In this document: positions 18,235 through 25,155 of the stretch, piece after piece | Layout: the number at the start of each line of letters is the position of its first letter | Numbering within the stretch: the first letter of the stretch is position 1 | Assembly (NCBI GenBank): GCA_964368605.1 | Contig: CAYJBP010000001.1 | Location: 1-60,909 of the forward strand | Length of the DNA stretch: 60,909 nt | Reading direction: 5' to 3' | Source: CAYJBP01 sp964368605 | GTDB taxonomy: Bacteria; Bacillota; Dehalobacteriia; UBA4068 | The notes under the pieces: generated by a model | Told to the model about the DNA's origin: nothing | Seen by the model: only the letters and a program-made list of their open reading frames with translations | Databases searched by the model: none | Program-made: the position numbers and the translations under genes

Positions 18235-19584
18235 TTATTGTTCAATTTTAAAGCCGTTTCGGGCTACTAATTTACCATCAATATAAATCCGCTCCACCTG
18301 AGCAACATTAGGATAGGAAGTAACCAAAACATCGGCGGTGAAGCCCGGCTTCAATTGCCCTAAATTAGGAGCTAAAAGCGGTATGGCTTCGGCTACATTT
18401 TTAGTGCCTTGGGCTACAGCTTTAGGCAGGGACACAATTTTATTATTTACCCCGTATTCAATGGCTTCCAGCATCGAGTTAAAGCTGCCATTGGCAAAGT
18501 CGGTAGAAATAATATCGGTTAAATCATGCTCATAAAAAGCATGGAGGTTTTCGGGGGTGGCTACTAAGCGCTTAGCACCAAAAGGATCATGGACGGCGGC
18601 ATCGATAATTACGCCATCAAATTGCCGCAAATACTTGGTATTTTCCACCGCTTCGTCTTTGGTAAACAGATAATTGGAATGGCAGCAAATAAATTGCTTA
18701 ACCCCCATTTTAGCAACTTCATGGATTTGCTTCATCGAAGTTGGCGCATTATGGCACATCAAAGGCACATCATATTTAATTGCGGCTTCGGCTGCTTCCC
18801 GATAGCCATCAAGCGCTACTTTTACCGAAGCTAAGGTGGTTTTATAAACGATATCACGGGCTTCGTCCGGGCTTAAGTATTTATCCAAGCCATGCTCTTT
18901 TAAGGCCGCGGCTACGATATCTTCGCTATAATAGCTTTCTTCAATAAATCTGCCTAAAACAGCCAATTTCATAGCTCTAGCTTGCAGATAATCGATGTCA
19001 ATGCCTTTAGCTTCTTTAACAGCTTGCGGCAAGTAAAGATAATCTTGACCACCGCCGCCTAAGGTATGGCCGCCGCCAACTTCGCCGATACAAACAGCAC
19101 CGTCGGCCAGCATTTTTTCGATAGTCATAGCCTGATGTTTGGGCAATAAACCTTTGCCATCACATCTTTTGCCGGCTTCATAATTAACCGGTGCATGGGT
19201 AGTTGCGGTTTTAATGCGCATGGGATGATATTTTTGGGTTTCCCTAACTTCATCCATTGTTACAAAACCATCAACATTTAAAACTGTGGTATGGCCTTGC
19301 AGCAAGTTTCTGTCCAAAAGCTCAATAATTCTTTCGCGGCCATAATTAATCATACCACTTGCAAAAATCGGACCAAAGGTTACCCCATGTTGATGATGAT
19401 TAATCATGCCCGGCATAATTACTTTGCCTGTGCAATCAACAACTTCGGCAGCATAAACTTCTAAAGCCGGATCAACATTTTCCAAAATGCCTAAAATTTG
19501 ATTATCCCTAATCAAAACACTGGCCTTTTCATATAATGTTACTCCGTCGCCGGTTACCACCATACCATCTTTTAAAATTATCAT
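18235..19584 (-). CDS. enamidase-like metal-dependent amidohydrolase
   Basis: This 449-aa amidohydrolase-superfamily TIM barrel carries a full binuclear metal set: H64 and H66 (HQH), the bridging E168 (IGEVGGGH), H278, H302 and D362 (STDFANG). A glutamate bridge instead of carbamylated lysine, together with the GEVG segment, resembles enamidase of E. barkeri, which opens tetrahydro-6-oxonicotinate to 2-formylglutarate and ammonia. This protein is about 65 residues longer, mainly through an insertion between E168 and H278. It probably opens a cyclic amide made by the molybdenum hydroxylase and the reductase. It could instead be a deaminase or hydantoinase-like enzyme. Confidence 0.78.
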   Translation of the reverse strand: MIILKDGMVVTGDGVTLYEKASVLIRDNQILGILENVDPALEVYAAEVVDCTGKVIMPGMINHHQHGVTFGPIFASGMINYGRERIIELLDRNLLQGHTTVLNVDGFVTMDEVRETQKYHPMRIKTATTHAPVNYEAGKRCDGKGLLPKHQAMTIEKMLADGAVCIGEVGGGHTLGGGGQDYLYLPQAVKEAKGIDIDYLQARAMKLAVLGRFIEESYYSEDIVAAALKEHGLDKYLSPDEARDIVYKTTLASVKVALDGYREAAEAAIKYDVPLMCHNAPTSMKQIHEVAKMGVKQFICCHSNYLFTKDEAVENTKYLRQFDGVIIDAAVHDPFGAKRLVATPENLHAFYEHDLTDIISTDFANGSFNSMLEAIEYGVNNKIVSLPKAVAQGTKNVAEAIPLLAPNLGQLKPGFTADVLVTSYPNVAQVERIYIDGKLVARNGFKIEQ

Positions 19585-19616
19585 CTTTGTTCACCTCATA
19601 AAATAATTTAATTTAT

Positions 19617-19635
19617 ACTTTATTTATAATAAAGT
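19617..19635. repeat. perfect AT-only palindrome between the hydro-lyase and amidohydrolase genes
   Basis: 8-bp arms around a 3-nt loop, placed 7 bp downstream of the alpha-subunit stop codon. It has no GC pairs beyond the outer one, so it is weak as a terminator. It could be an mRNA-processing or stability element. Confidence 0.3.
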
Positions 19636-19641
19636 AATTTT

Positions 19642-20499
19642 TTAAAGAATTGTTGTAGCACGCCTGGGGTCAAAACAGCAGCCTACTCGCATTGAAACTA
19701 CCCGCACACCACTGGCACGCTGTGGGCCTACTTTGATAAAACTGGCTAAAACCGTATTTTTACCGCCTAAGCCCAAAGCCCCGATATTGCTGGCATTTAC
19801 CGCATCGGTAACTTGCTGTTCTAAGGGGCTTATCTGATCAAAATTGCCTTCTTTCATCGCTTGCAAGGATAAAGCTGCCGCCTCATAATTGCTGCGCCCA
19901 ATCCCAAATGAGAGAATAGCCGGCAAACAACCCAGCTTATCGCAGCCTTCAATTGCCCAGGCTACCATTTCATCGATTACGGTTTGAGCCGAATGTTTAT
20001 GGAAAACCCGCAAGGTTTTACCGCGAATTTCCGGCCCGCCACCATACATTAAAACGGTAATCGCTATTTGGCTGCTATCTTTAACTTCGCGAATTTGAAT
20101 TGGTGCCATTGCTAAATCGGCCGGGTCATCCGATAGGCCGGCGCTTTGGCTCAACCTTTGCAAATCATCACCTTTAACAGCCATCGGCCGTCCCGGTAAT
20201 CGGCTTAGGCCCTGCTTAACCCCTTCTTCAATGGCGCTGATAAATGCCGGCGGTAAAACTGCCTTGTCACCGATATCAACAAAAACATGAGGAATGCCGC
20301 TATCATCACATAGTGGTCTTTGCTCGGCCTTGGCTACTTGGGCATTTTCCAAAATAGTTTCCAAAACCCAACGCGCATTGGGATTATCTTCTTTAGATAC
20401 CGCTTTTTCAAAAGCACGGATTTTATCTGCGCTAAATACGGTAGATGCCTCGATTAAAGTTTGCGCTGTTTTTTCAACAATTAATTGATAAGAATACAT
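19642..20499 (-). CDS. class I fumarase/mesaconase/tartrate dehydratase-type hydro-lyase, alpha subunit
   Basis: This is the iron-sulfur subunit of a two-subunit class I hydro-lyase (285 aa). Conserved parts are PLCDDSG with C64, the GC-x4-C pair C186/C191, GIGRSNYEAAAL at ~199-210, GALGLGGKNTVL at ~240-251 and a last cysteine pair C274/C275; these should hold a 4Fe-4S cluster. I place the start at 20499, where an AGGTGG site precedes the ATG. The longer in-frame ORF to 20550 would overlap the beta gene and adds a hydrophobic non-conserved leader. Members hydrate fumarate, mesaconate or tartrate. Beside a methylaspartate ammonia-lyase, mesaconate hydration to citramalate is the most likely reaction; aconitate or fumarate are alternatives. 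Confidence 0.88.
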   Translation of the reverse strand: MYSYQLIVEKTAQTLIEASTVFSADKIRAFEKAVSKEDNPNARWVLETILENAQVAKAEQRPLCDDSGIPHVFVDIGDKAVLPPAFISAIEEGVKQGLSRLPGRPMAVKGDDLQRLSQSAGLSDDPADLAMAPIQIREVKDSSQIAITVLMYGGGPEIRGKTLRVFHKHSAQTVIDEMVAWAIEGCDKLGCLPAILSFGIGRSNYEAAALSLQAMKEGNFDQISPLEQQVTDAVNASNIGALGLGGKNTVLASFIKVGPQRASGVRVVSMRVGCCFDPRRATTIL

Positions 20500-20509
20500 A
20501 TCATACCAC

Positions 20510-21016
20510 CTATTTAGAAAATATGGATTGACCATGAGCAATAGCAACAATGGCCGGGAATTTAACTACCTGCAAACGATGCAAAGCTTCCATCCCTTCA
20601 TGGGCAAAAGCTACTACCTCACTTGCTAAAACTTTAGAAGTTAATAAAGCACTATTGGGCGGTGTAACCAAAAATATCGAATTATGCTCTTTTAAAGCTT
20701 GTACCGTTTCGGTGCTTAAAGAACCTTTTCCTATATGCATTTTAATGCCGGCACGAGATAATTCCGGTATCGAACCTTCAATGTCTACTTTATTGCTGGA
20801 TGTAGGCCCAATTCCGGCAGCGCTAACTGCTGTATGGAAGATTGCTCCTCCTTGTAAATCAATACCGTAATCAGACCATTTGCCGTTTTGCAATAAGCTG
20901 ACAATTTGCGGTAAAACAGCATCCCTACCTGCATAAATAATTCCGGATAACTCTACGGTATCATTAATTTTTAAACCCTTTATATCTTGCTCGTTTAGAG
21001 GGATATTTAGATCCAA
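20510..21016 (-). CDS. class I fumarase/mesaconase-type hydro-lyase, beta subunit
   Basis: This 168-aa subunit matches the C-terminal domain of class I fumarases. It shows the GRDAVLP segment (~residue 31), the substrate-binding GIGPTSSNKVD segment (~residue 70) and HIGKGSLS (~residue 94). The start is a TTG at 21016, preceded by an ideal AAGGAGG at 21024-21030. It is the first gene of the long - strand operon, about 36 nt downstream of the predicted sigma-54 transcription start. The alpha gene follows after 10 bp; beta-before-alpha order is less common than the reverse. Confidence 0.87.
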   Translation of the reverse strand: MDLNIPLNEQDIKGLKINDTVELSGIIYAGRDAVLPQIVSLLQNGKWSDYGIDLQGGAIFHTAVSAAGIGPTSSNKVDIEGSIPELSRAGIKMHIGKGSLSTETVQALKEHNSIFLVTPPNSALLTSKVLASEVVAFAHEGMEALHRLQVVKFPAIVAIAHGQSIFSK

Positions 21017-21062
21017 AAGTATTCCTCCTTTATTGTTTAATAGTTACTTACCTAATATTATA

Positions 21063-21078
21063 AGCATTTTTGATGCCA
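21063..21078 (-). promoter_or_regulatory. sigma-54 (-24/-12) promoter of the catabolic operon
   Basis: Read on the - strand the site is TGGCAT-N5-ATGCT, with the obligatory GG and GC exactly 10 nt apart. It matches the TGGCAC-N5-TTGC consensus closely. Transcription would start near 21052, leaving a ~36-nt leader before the TTG start at 21016. A sigma-54 activator gene is divergent from it and rpoN is nearby, which supports the call. Confidence 0.82.
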
Positions 21079-21211
21079 GTTTTTATTTTTAAGCCACTAT
21101 TTTTAACTTAATTTTAGGCAAATGCTATGCTAAATGATGTTAAACAATTATTAATATTTAATTTATCAGTTGGCTAATTAAATACAATATAATATACTTA
21201 AACAAGATGGC

Positions 21212-21226
21212 GTTGCAATTTGAAAC
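21212..21226. promoter_or_regulatory. candidate activator binding site 1 (inverted repeat)
   Basis: Inverted repeat GTTGCAA-T-TTGAAAC (6 of 7 positions symmetric) about 150 bp upstream of the sigma-54 promoter, a usual distance for enhancer sites. It shares the GTTNC/GAAAC half-site with the repeat at 21232. Confidence 0.45.
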
Positions 21227-21231
21227 ATAAT

Positions 21232-21251
21232 GTGTTACTATAATGAAACAC
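21232..21251. promoter_or_regulatory. candidate activator binding site 2 (inverted repeat)
   Basis: Inverted repeat GTGTTAC-N6-GAAACAC (6 of 7 symmetric). Its centre lies about two helical turns from the repeat at 21212. TGAAACA occurs at 21221 and 21244, 23 bp apart. Both sites lie just upstream of the activator gene, so they could serve as enhancer for the operon and as autoregulatory operator. Confidence 0.5.
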
Positions 21252-21274
21252 GTTCGAAATTATGGAGGATATTA

Positions 21275-23197
21275 ATGGAAGCCAATATTTTAATTCTCGA
21301 TTCTTATGAGGGCTTTAAGCAAAATGCCCTGCAAGCTTGCACCGAACTTAATTGCCGACCGCAAATTATCCATGCTTATCAGGGTGATTTGGATTTGATT
21401 AAGCGGATTAAAGCCATTTATCCGGAGAATGTAGATCCTGATGCAATAGTAACGCGCGGTTCAATTTCCAGTTTTTTGGCCGATTACTTCCCTAATTCGG
21501 TAATTTCTTTAGCCAATCCTGATGATATTGATTTTTTGTATGCTTTAAAAGCAGCCACCGCCTATGGCGACAAAGTGGGAATTATTGTCCACAAAAAGCA
21601 TGAAATCGATAGCAAGTTGCCATCTTATCAATTTTTATTGGGCTTATCTTATTTAAAAAGTTATAGTTATGAACAGGCACATGATATTAGCAGTATTTTG
21701 CTCAATGCCAAAAATGATGGGGTTAATGTTACTGTTGGTGGCGGTACAACCGCCCATTCTTTATCTAAAAGTATTGATATTCCCAATGTTTTTGTGCCAA
21801 CCGGGGTGCTTTCGATTAAGCGGGCTATTAATAATGCTTTGCTTTATGCCAAGTATAAAAATGAGCAGCGCAAAAAAAACCAGTACGAAACAATAGCCAT
21901 GAACTATATCGAATCCGGTTTGCTAATTGTTGAAAATGATATTATTAAATTTGCCAATGATGTAATTAATTCAATCTTAAATGTTGGCACCGGGCATATT
22001 ATCGGCCAAAGTTATCGCGAGCTGCTTAGTAAATTAAATATTTTATTTACCGAAAAATCATTTAAAAATATCACCGAAAAAATTGTAACCATCAAAGATC
22101 AAAGCTATCTTTATAAAGAGGTGCTCAGCCAAGATAATAATTCTCAAATTTGCACTTTTCAAGATATCAATATTTTGCGCAAAGAGGAACATGCCGTGCG
22201 TAATATTTTGTATAATCATGGTTATAGCACCAAGTATTGCTTTGATGATTTAATTTCAATTAGCGAGAATATGCAATTGGCTATCGAAAAAGGCAAGGTT
22301 TTTGCTTTAACCGATGCTCCGATTTTAATCACCGGCCCAACAGGCAGCGGTAAAGAATTAATTTGCCAAAGTATCCATAGCAACGGCCAAAGAGCCGACT
22401 ATCCCTTTGTGCCGATTAACTGCGCAGCTATTCCACGCGAATTAATGGAAAGCGAATTATTTGGCTATGAAGATGGTGCTTTTACCAGCGCCAAAAAGGG
22501 TGGTAAAATCGGCTTATTGGAAATTGCTCATAAAGGTACCGTTTTTTTTGACGAAATTAATTCCATGCCACTTGAGCTGCAAGGCAAATTATTACGCGCC
22601 ATCGAGGAAAAGGAGTTCCGCCGTATTGGCTCGAGCAAAACAATTAAGGTTGATGTGCGGCTTATCTCATCCAGCAATGAAGACTTATTAAGTTTAAGCC
22701 GTAATAGAGCTTTTCGTAATGATTTATATCATCGAATTAGCACATTAACTATAAATATAGCTCCTTTAAACGAGCGCAAAGACGATATTTTACCCTTGGC
22801 TAAGCGACTTTTAGAAATTTATTGTAAGCGCTATAATATTGAAATTGATAATTTTACCGAGGATGAACAAAAAGGGCTTCTTAATTATTATTATGACGGT
22901 AATGTTCGTGAATTAGAAAATATTATTCAACGCTTTGTTATTCAATACCCATTTCAACCTCGTGCTAAGCTGCTTTCTTTATGCTTAAATAATCAAGGTA
23001 AAGCTAAGCCGCCTTTTGATGATGAAAATACTATCACTATTAATAAAGGCAGCCTGGATAATATGGAAATTGCCATTATCAATGCTTACTTGGAGCAAAA
23101 TAATAATAATAAAAATACTGTGGCCGATCTTTTAAACATCAGCCGCAGCACCCTTTGGCGAAAATTAGCCACCGAAAAAGATAATAGCAGTAAATAA
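21275..23197 (+). CDS. PrpR-type sigma-54-dependent transcriptional activator
   Basis: This 640-aa enhancer-binding protein probably switches on the divergent catabolic operon. Residues ~5-185 are a PrpR N-terminal sensor domain (in PrpR it senses 2-methylcitrate). A PAS-like region spans ~205-300. The AAA+ domain spans ~325-555, with Walker A GPTGSGK at 354-360, the sigma-54-contact loop reading GAFTSA at 401-406 instead of GAFTGA, and a DEIN Walker B. A Fis-type helix-turn-helix ends the protein (~605-637, ISRSTLWRKL). I chose ATG 21275 because GGAGGA lies 5 bp upstream; the ORF opens 15 codons earlier without support. The sensor type suggests a branched di- or tricarboxylate inducer such as citramalate or citrate. 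Confidence 0.9.
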   Translation: MEANILILDSYEGFKQNALQACTELNCRPQIIHAYQGDLDLIKRIKAIYPENVDPDAIVTRGSISSFLADYFPNSVISLANPDDIDFLYALKAATAYGDKVGIIVHKKHEIDSKLPSYQFLLGLSYLKSYSYEQAHDISSILLNAKNDGVNVTVGGGTTAHSLSKSIDIPNVFVPTGVLSIKRAINNALLYAKYKNEQRKKNQYETIAMNYIESGLLIVENDIIKFANDVINSILNVGTGHIIGQSYRELLSKLNILFTEKSFKNITEKIVTIKDQSYLYKEVLSQDNNSQICTFQDINILRKEEHAVRNILYNHGYSTKYCFDDLISISENMQLAIEKGKVFALTDAPILITGPTGSGKELICQSIHSNGQRADYPFVPINCAAIPRELMESELFGYEDGAFTSAKKGGKIGLLEIAHKGTVFFDEINSMPLELQGKLLRAIEEKEFRRIGSSKTIKVDVRLISSSNEDLLSLSRNRAFRNDLYHRISTLTINIAPLNERKDDILPLAKRLLEIYCKRYNIEIDNFTEDEQKGLLNYYYDGNVRELENIIQRFVIQYPFQPRAKLLSLCLNNQGKAKPPFDDENTITINKGSLDNMEIAIINAYLEQNNNNKNTVADLLNISRSTLWRKLATEKDNSSK

Positions 23198-23269
23198 TCA
23201 GCAGCCGATATTTTTAAGCATAGCTCCCCTCTTTTATGCTTAAATCGGTATCAACGCAAATAAAAATAG

Positions 23270-23298
23270 AGGCCGGTCAGAATTAATCTGATCGGCCT
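23270..23298. terminator. bidirectional terminator between the activator gene and rpoN
   Basis: 11-bp arms (23270-23280 and 23288-23298, one G-T wobble) with a 7-nt loop. T-rich tails lie on both sides. It separates two convergent genes. Confidence 0.85.
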
Positions 23299-23343
23299 TT
23301 GTCTTTTGCAAAACTTGCTCTATTTTGATATAAATAATCGTAA

Positions 23344-24762
23344 TTAAGTAGCTTGTTTACGCTTATCTTTAGTGGGTATTTGTAATTCATCGCGATATTT
23401 AGCTACGGTACGTCGGGCAACCTGATAGCCAAAACCATCCAGCATTTCGCTTAATTTTTGATCGGAAAGAGGTTTTTGCTTGTTTTCATCTTTAATTAAA
23501 CGGCTAATATGTTCCTTGATTTGATCCGGAATTACCGCCCCATTATTTTGCTCAAAAGCTCTTGGAAAAAAGTATTTCCATTCAAAAACTCCTTGTCTGG
23601 TTTGAATATATTTGCCTGCTACAGCGCGGCTTACCGTCGATTCGTGAATATTAGCCAATTGTGCCATTTCTTTCATTGTAAATGGCTCTAGATGGCCACC
23701 TTCAAAAAAAGCTCTTTGCTTGGCAATTGTAATTTTGGCCAATTGCAAAATAGTTTCTTGCCTTTTTTCAATATTTTGAATTAAATTTAAGCCTTGTTGC
23801 AATTTTTGCTGAATATAATCTTTAACCGCTTGATCTTCTAAAATTAGCGGATCTAAATTGCGATAATAAGCGCTGATTTGCAAATGAGGATCTGATTTTT
23901 TAGATAGGCTAACTTGATAGTCGTCTCCGCTTTGGCTAATGATAATATCGGGTATAATATAATGATTATGGGTGCTATCGGCTTCAATACTACGCGATGG
24001 ATAAGGGTTAAGCTCACTAATTATTGCTGTTAAATCGCTAAGCTGCTCGAGGCTGATTTTAAGTTTAGCTGCCAATGGCTTAAAGCGTTTGGCGGCTAAA
24101 TCCGACAAATGGTATTGGATAATTTCTATTAATAAAGGGCGTTGCGGATTATTTAAATCGATTTGGCTAATTAAACATTCACTTAAATTACGCGCAGCTA
24201 TCCCGGCCGGCTCTAAGCTTTGAATTAGATTAACAGCCTGCTCAACTGTGCTTTCTTCGCAATTGCAAATTGTGGCTAATTGCTGATTGCTTAAGCTTAA
24301 ATAGCCATCATGATCCAAGTATTCGCAAATCAATTCGGCAATTTCAATCAAAGACGGCATTGCTTGGCTAAAACTAAGCTGCATTCTTAAATAAGAAGGC
24401 AAGTAGCGTTGATTATGTGCTACCATATCCGGGATTAGCCCCTGATTGTCGCGGTTTTGATTAAAGTTTGGGTAGTAATTAGCATCTTCTTTATGGGCAT
24501 GAATGATTTGCTGCCAATTTTCGCCTAGGGTAACTTCATCGTAGTTTAAAGCAAAATTTTCTTCCGGCAAATGGCTATGATCGCTAAGCAAGTCTATTTC
24601 TATTACTGGATTTTGTTCTGCCTGCTCTTGCATATATTGCTGCAATTCCCAAGACGGCATGGCCAAAACCTGCAAAGATTGATAAATATGCTGATTTAAA
24701 TTTAGCCTCTGTTTTTGCTTAAGGTCAAGACTATTGTGTAAAGAGTTATTTCCAGAATTCAT
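23344..24762 (-). CDS. rpoN: RNA polymerase sigma-54 factor
   Basis: Sigma-54 directs transcription from -24/-12 promoters that need an ATP-dependent activator. The 472-aa protein has the Gln/Leu-rich activator-interacting N-terminus (residues ~14-60, LNQHIYQSLQVLAMP), the core-binding region, a helix-turn-helix (MAQLANIHESTVSRAVAGKY, ~367-386) and the RpoN box ARRTVAKYRDEL near residue 450. It is convergent with the sigma-54 activator gene and close to a sigma-54 promoter, so the catabolic island carries its own sigma factor gene, although the factor may serve the whole cell. A weak AAGGAAG site precedes the ATG. Confidence 0.95.
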   Translation of the reverse strand: MNSGNNSLHNSLDLKQKQRLNLNQHIYQSLQVLAMPSWELQQYMQEQAEQNPVIEIDLLSDHSHLPEENFALNYDEVTLGENWQQIIHAHKEDANYYPNFNQNRDNQGLIPDMVAHNQRYLPSYLRMQLSFSQAMPSLIEIAELICEYLDHDGYLSLSNQQLATICNCEESTVEQAVNLIQSLEPAGIAARNLSECLISQIDLNNPQRPLLIEIIQYHLSDLAAKRFKPLAAKLKISLEQLSDLTAIISELNPYPSRSIEADSTHNHYIIPDIIISQSGDDYQVSLSKKSDPHLQISAYYRNLDPLILEDQAVKDYIQQKLQQGLNLIQNIEKRQETILQLAKITIAKQRAFFEGGHLEPFTMKEMAQLANIHESTVSRAVAGKYIQTRQGVFEWKYFFPRAFEQNNGAVIPDQIKEHISRLIKDENKQKPLSDQKLSEMLDGFGYQVARRTVAKYRDELQIPTKDKRKQAT

Positions 24763-24976
24763 AATCTACTTCCTTTATACCTAGTTTGCCAAGCTTTAAG
24801 CATTGTATAGAATTAACTATAGTAATTCTGAGGCAAATAGTTATATCCTGCTTAGGTTCTATGTTGTTAATAAATGGTGATAGTTTTAGGGCAATTCCGC
24901 ACGAAAAATAAGTATAAAAAATAGCCCACAAAAGATAAAGTATTTATCTAGTAAATTATTTGTCTGCCGAACAAGG

Positions 24977-25033
24977 CGCACCGACGACGGCAGGCTGCTA
25001 GGTGGGCAAAGAGCATGGGTTCGAATCGGCGCG
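24977..25033. other. GC-rich hairpin element with a tRNA T-arm-like motif
   Basis: This island is clearly more GC-rich than its surroundings. Near-complementary ends (24977-24984 with 25026-25033, 7 of 8) enclose a segment ending in GGGTTCGAATC (25017-25027), the classic T-loop sequence. The T-stem, anticodon arm and CCA end cannot be formed, so it is not an intact tRNA. It may be a remnant or part of a repeat. Confidence 0.35.
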
Positions 25034-25097
25034 ACTATGCTAATTTTAAAATCTATATACCTGCTAACGGCATTATTAATTACTTAATATCTAACCC

Positions 25098-25131
25098 AAA
25101 AAGCATCTGCTAATTTTCGCAGATGCTTTTT
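25098..25131. terminator. bidirectional terminator downstream of etfA
   Basis: Perfect 13-bp arms (25098-25110 and 25119-25131) with an 8-nt loop. The arms end in A5/T5 runs, so the hairpin can terminate in both directions. It lies 25 bp after the etfA stop codon. Confidence 0.88.
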
Positions 25132-25155
25132 AAATTCCATTCTCCGCTTAAATAT

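Larger units (their letters stand above)
24763..25155. other. gene-free stretch between rpoN and etfA
   Basis: 393 bp without a credible gene. It holds a 21-bp inverted repeat at 24809-24829 (7-bp arms) in the rpoN upstream region, a GC-rich tRNA-like hairpin element at 24977-25033, and a terminator at 25098-25131. The 61-codon ORF at 24746-24931 (-) has no ribosome binding site or recognisable content and I do not call it. Confidence 0.7.

Noticed and set aside
21188..21193. TATAAT as a firm sigma-A promoter for the activator gene
   Set aside because: The -10 is good but I see no acceptable -35 at 16-18 nt, so I do not call a promoter there.
77..23197. A complete E. barkeri-type nicotinate fermentation cluster
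   Set aside because: Only the first three activities have counterparts. No gene for formylglutarate reductase, methyleneglutarate mutase, methylitaconate isomerase or dimethylmalate enzymes is present, and the molybdenum subunit is not split.
24746..24931. 61-codon ORF upstream of rpoN
   Set aside because: Overlaps the rpoN start, has no Shine-Dalgarno and no recognisable content.
24977..25033. Intact tRNA gene
   Set aside because: Only the T-loop sequence fits. The bases flanking it do not form a 5-bp T-stem, and no anticodon arm or acceptor stem can be drawn.
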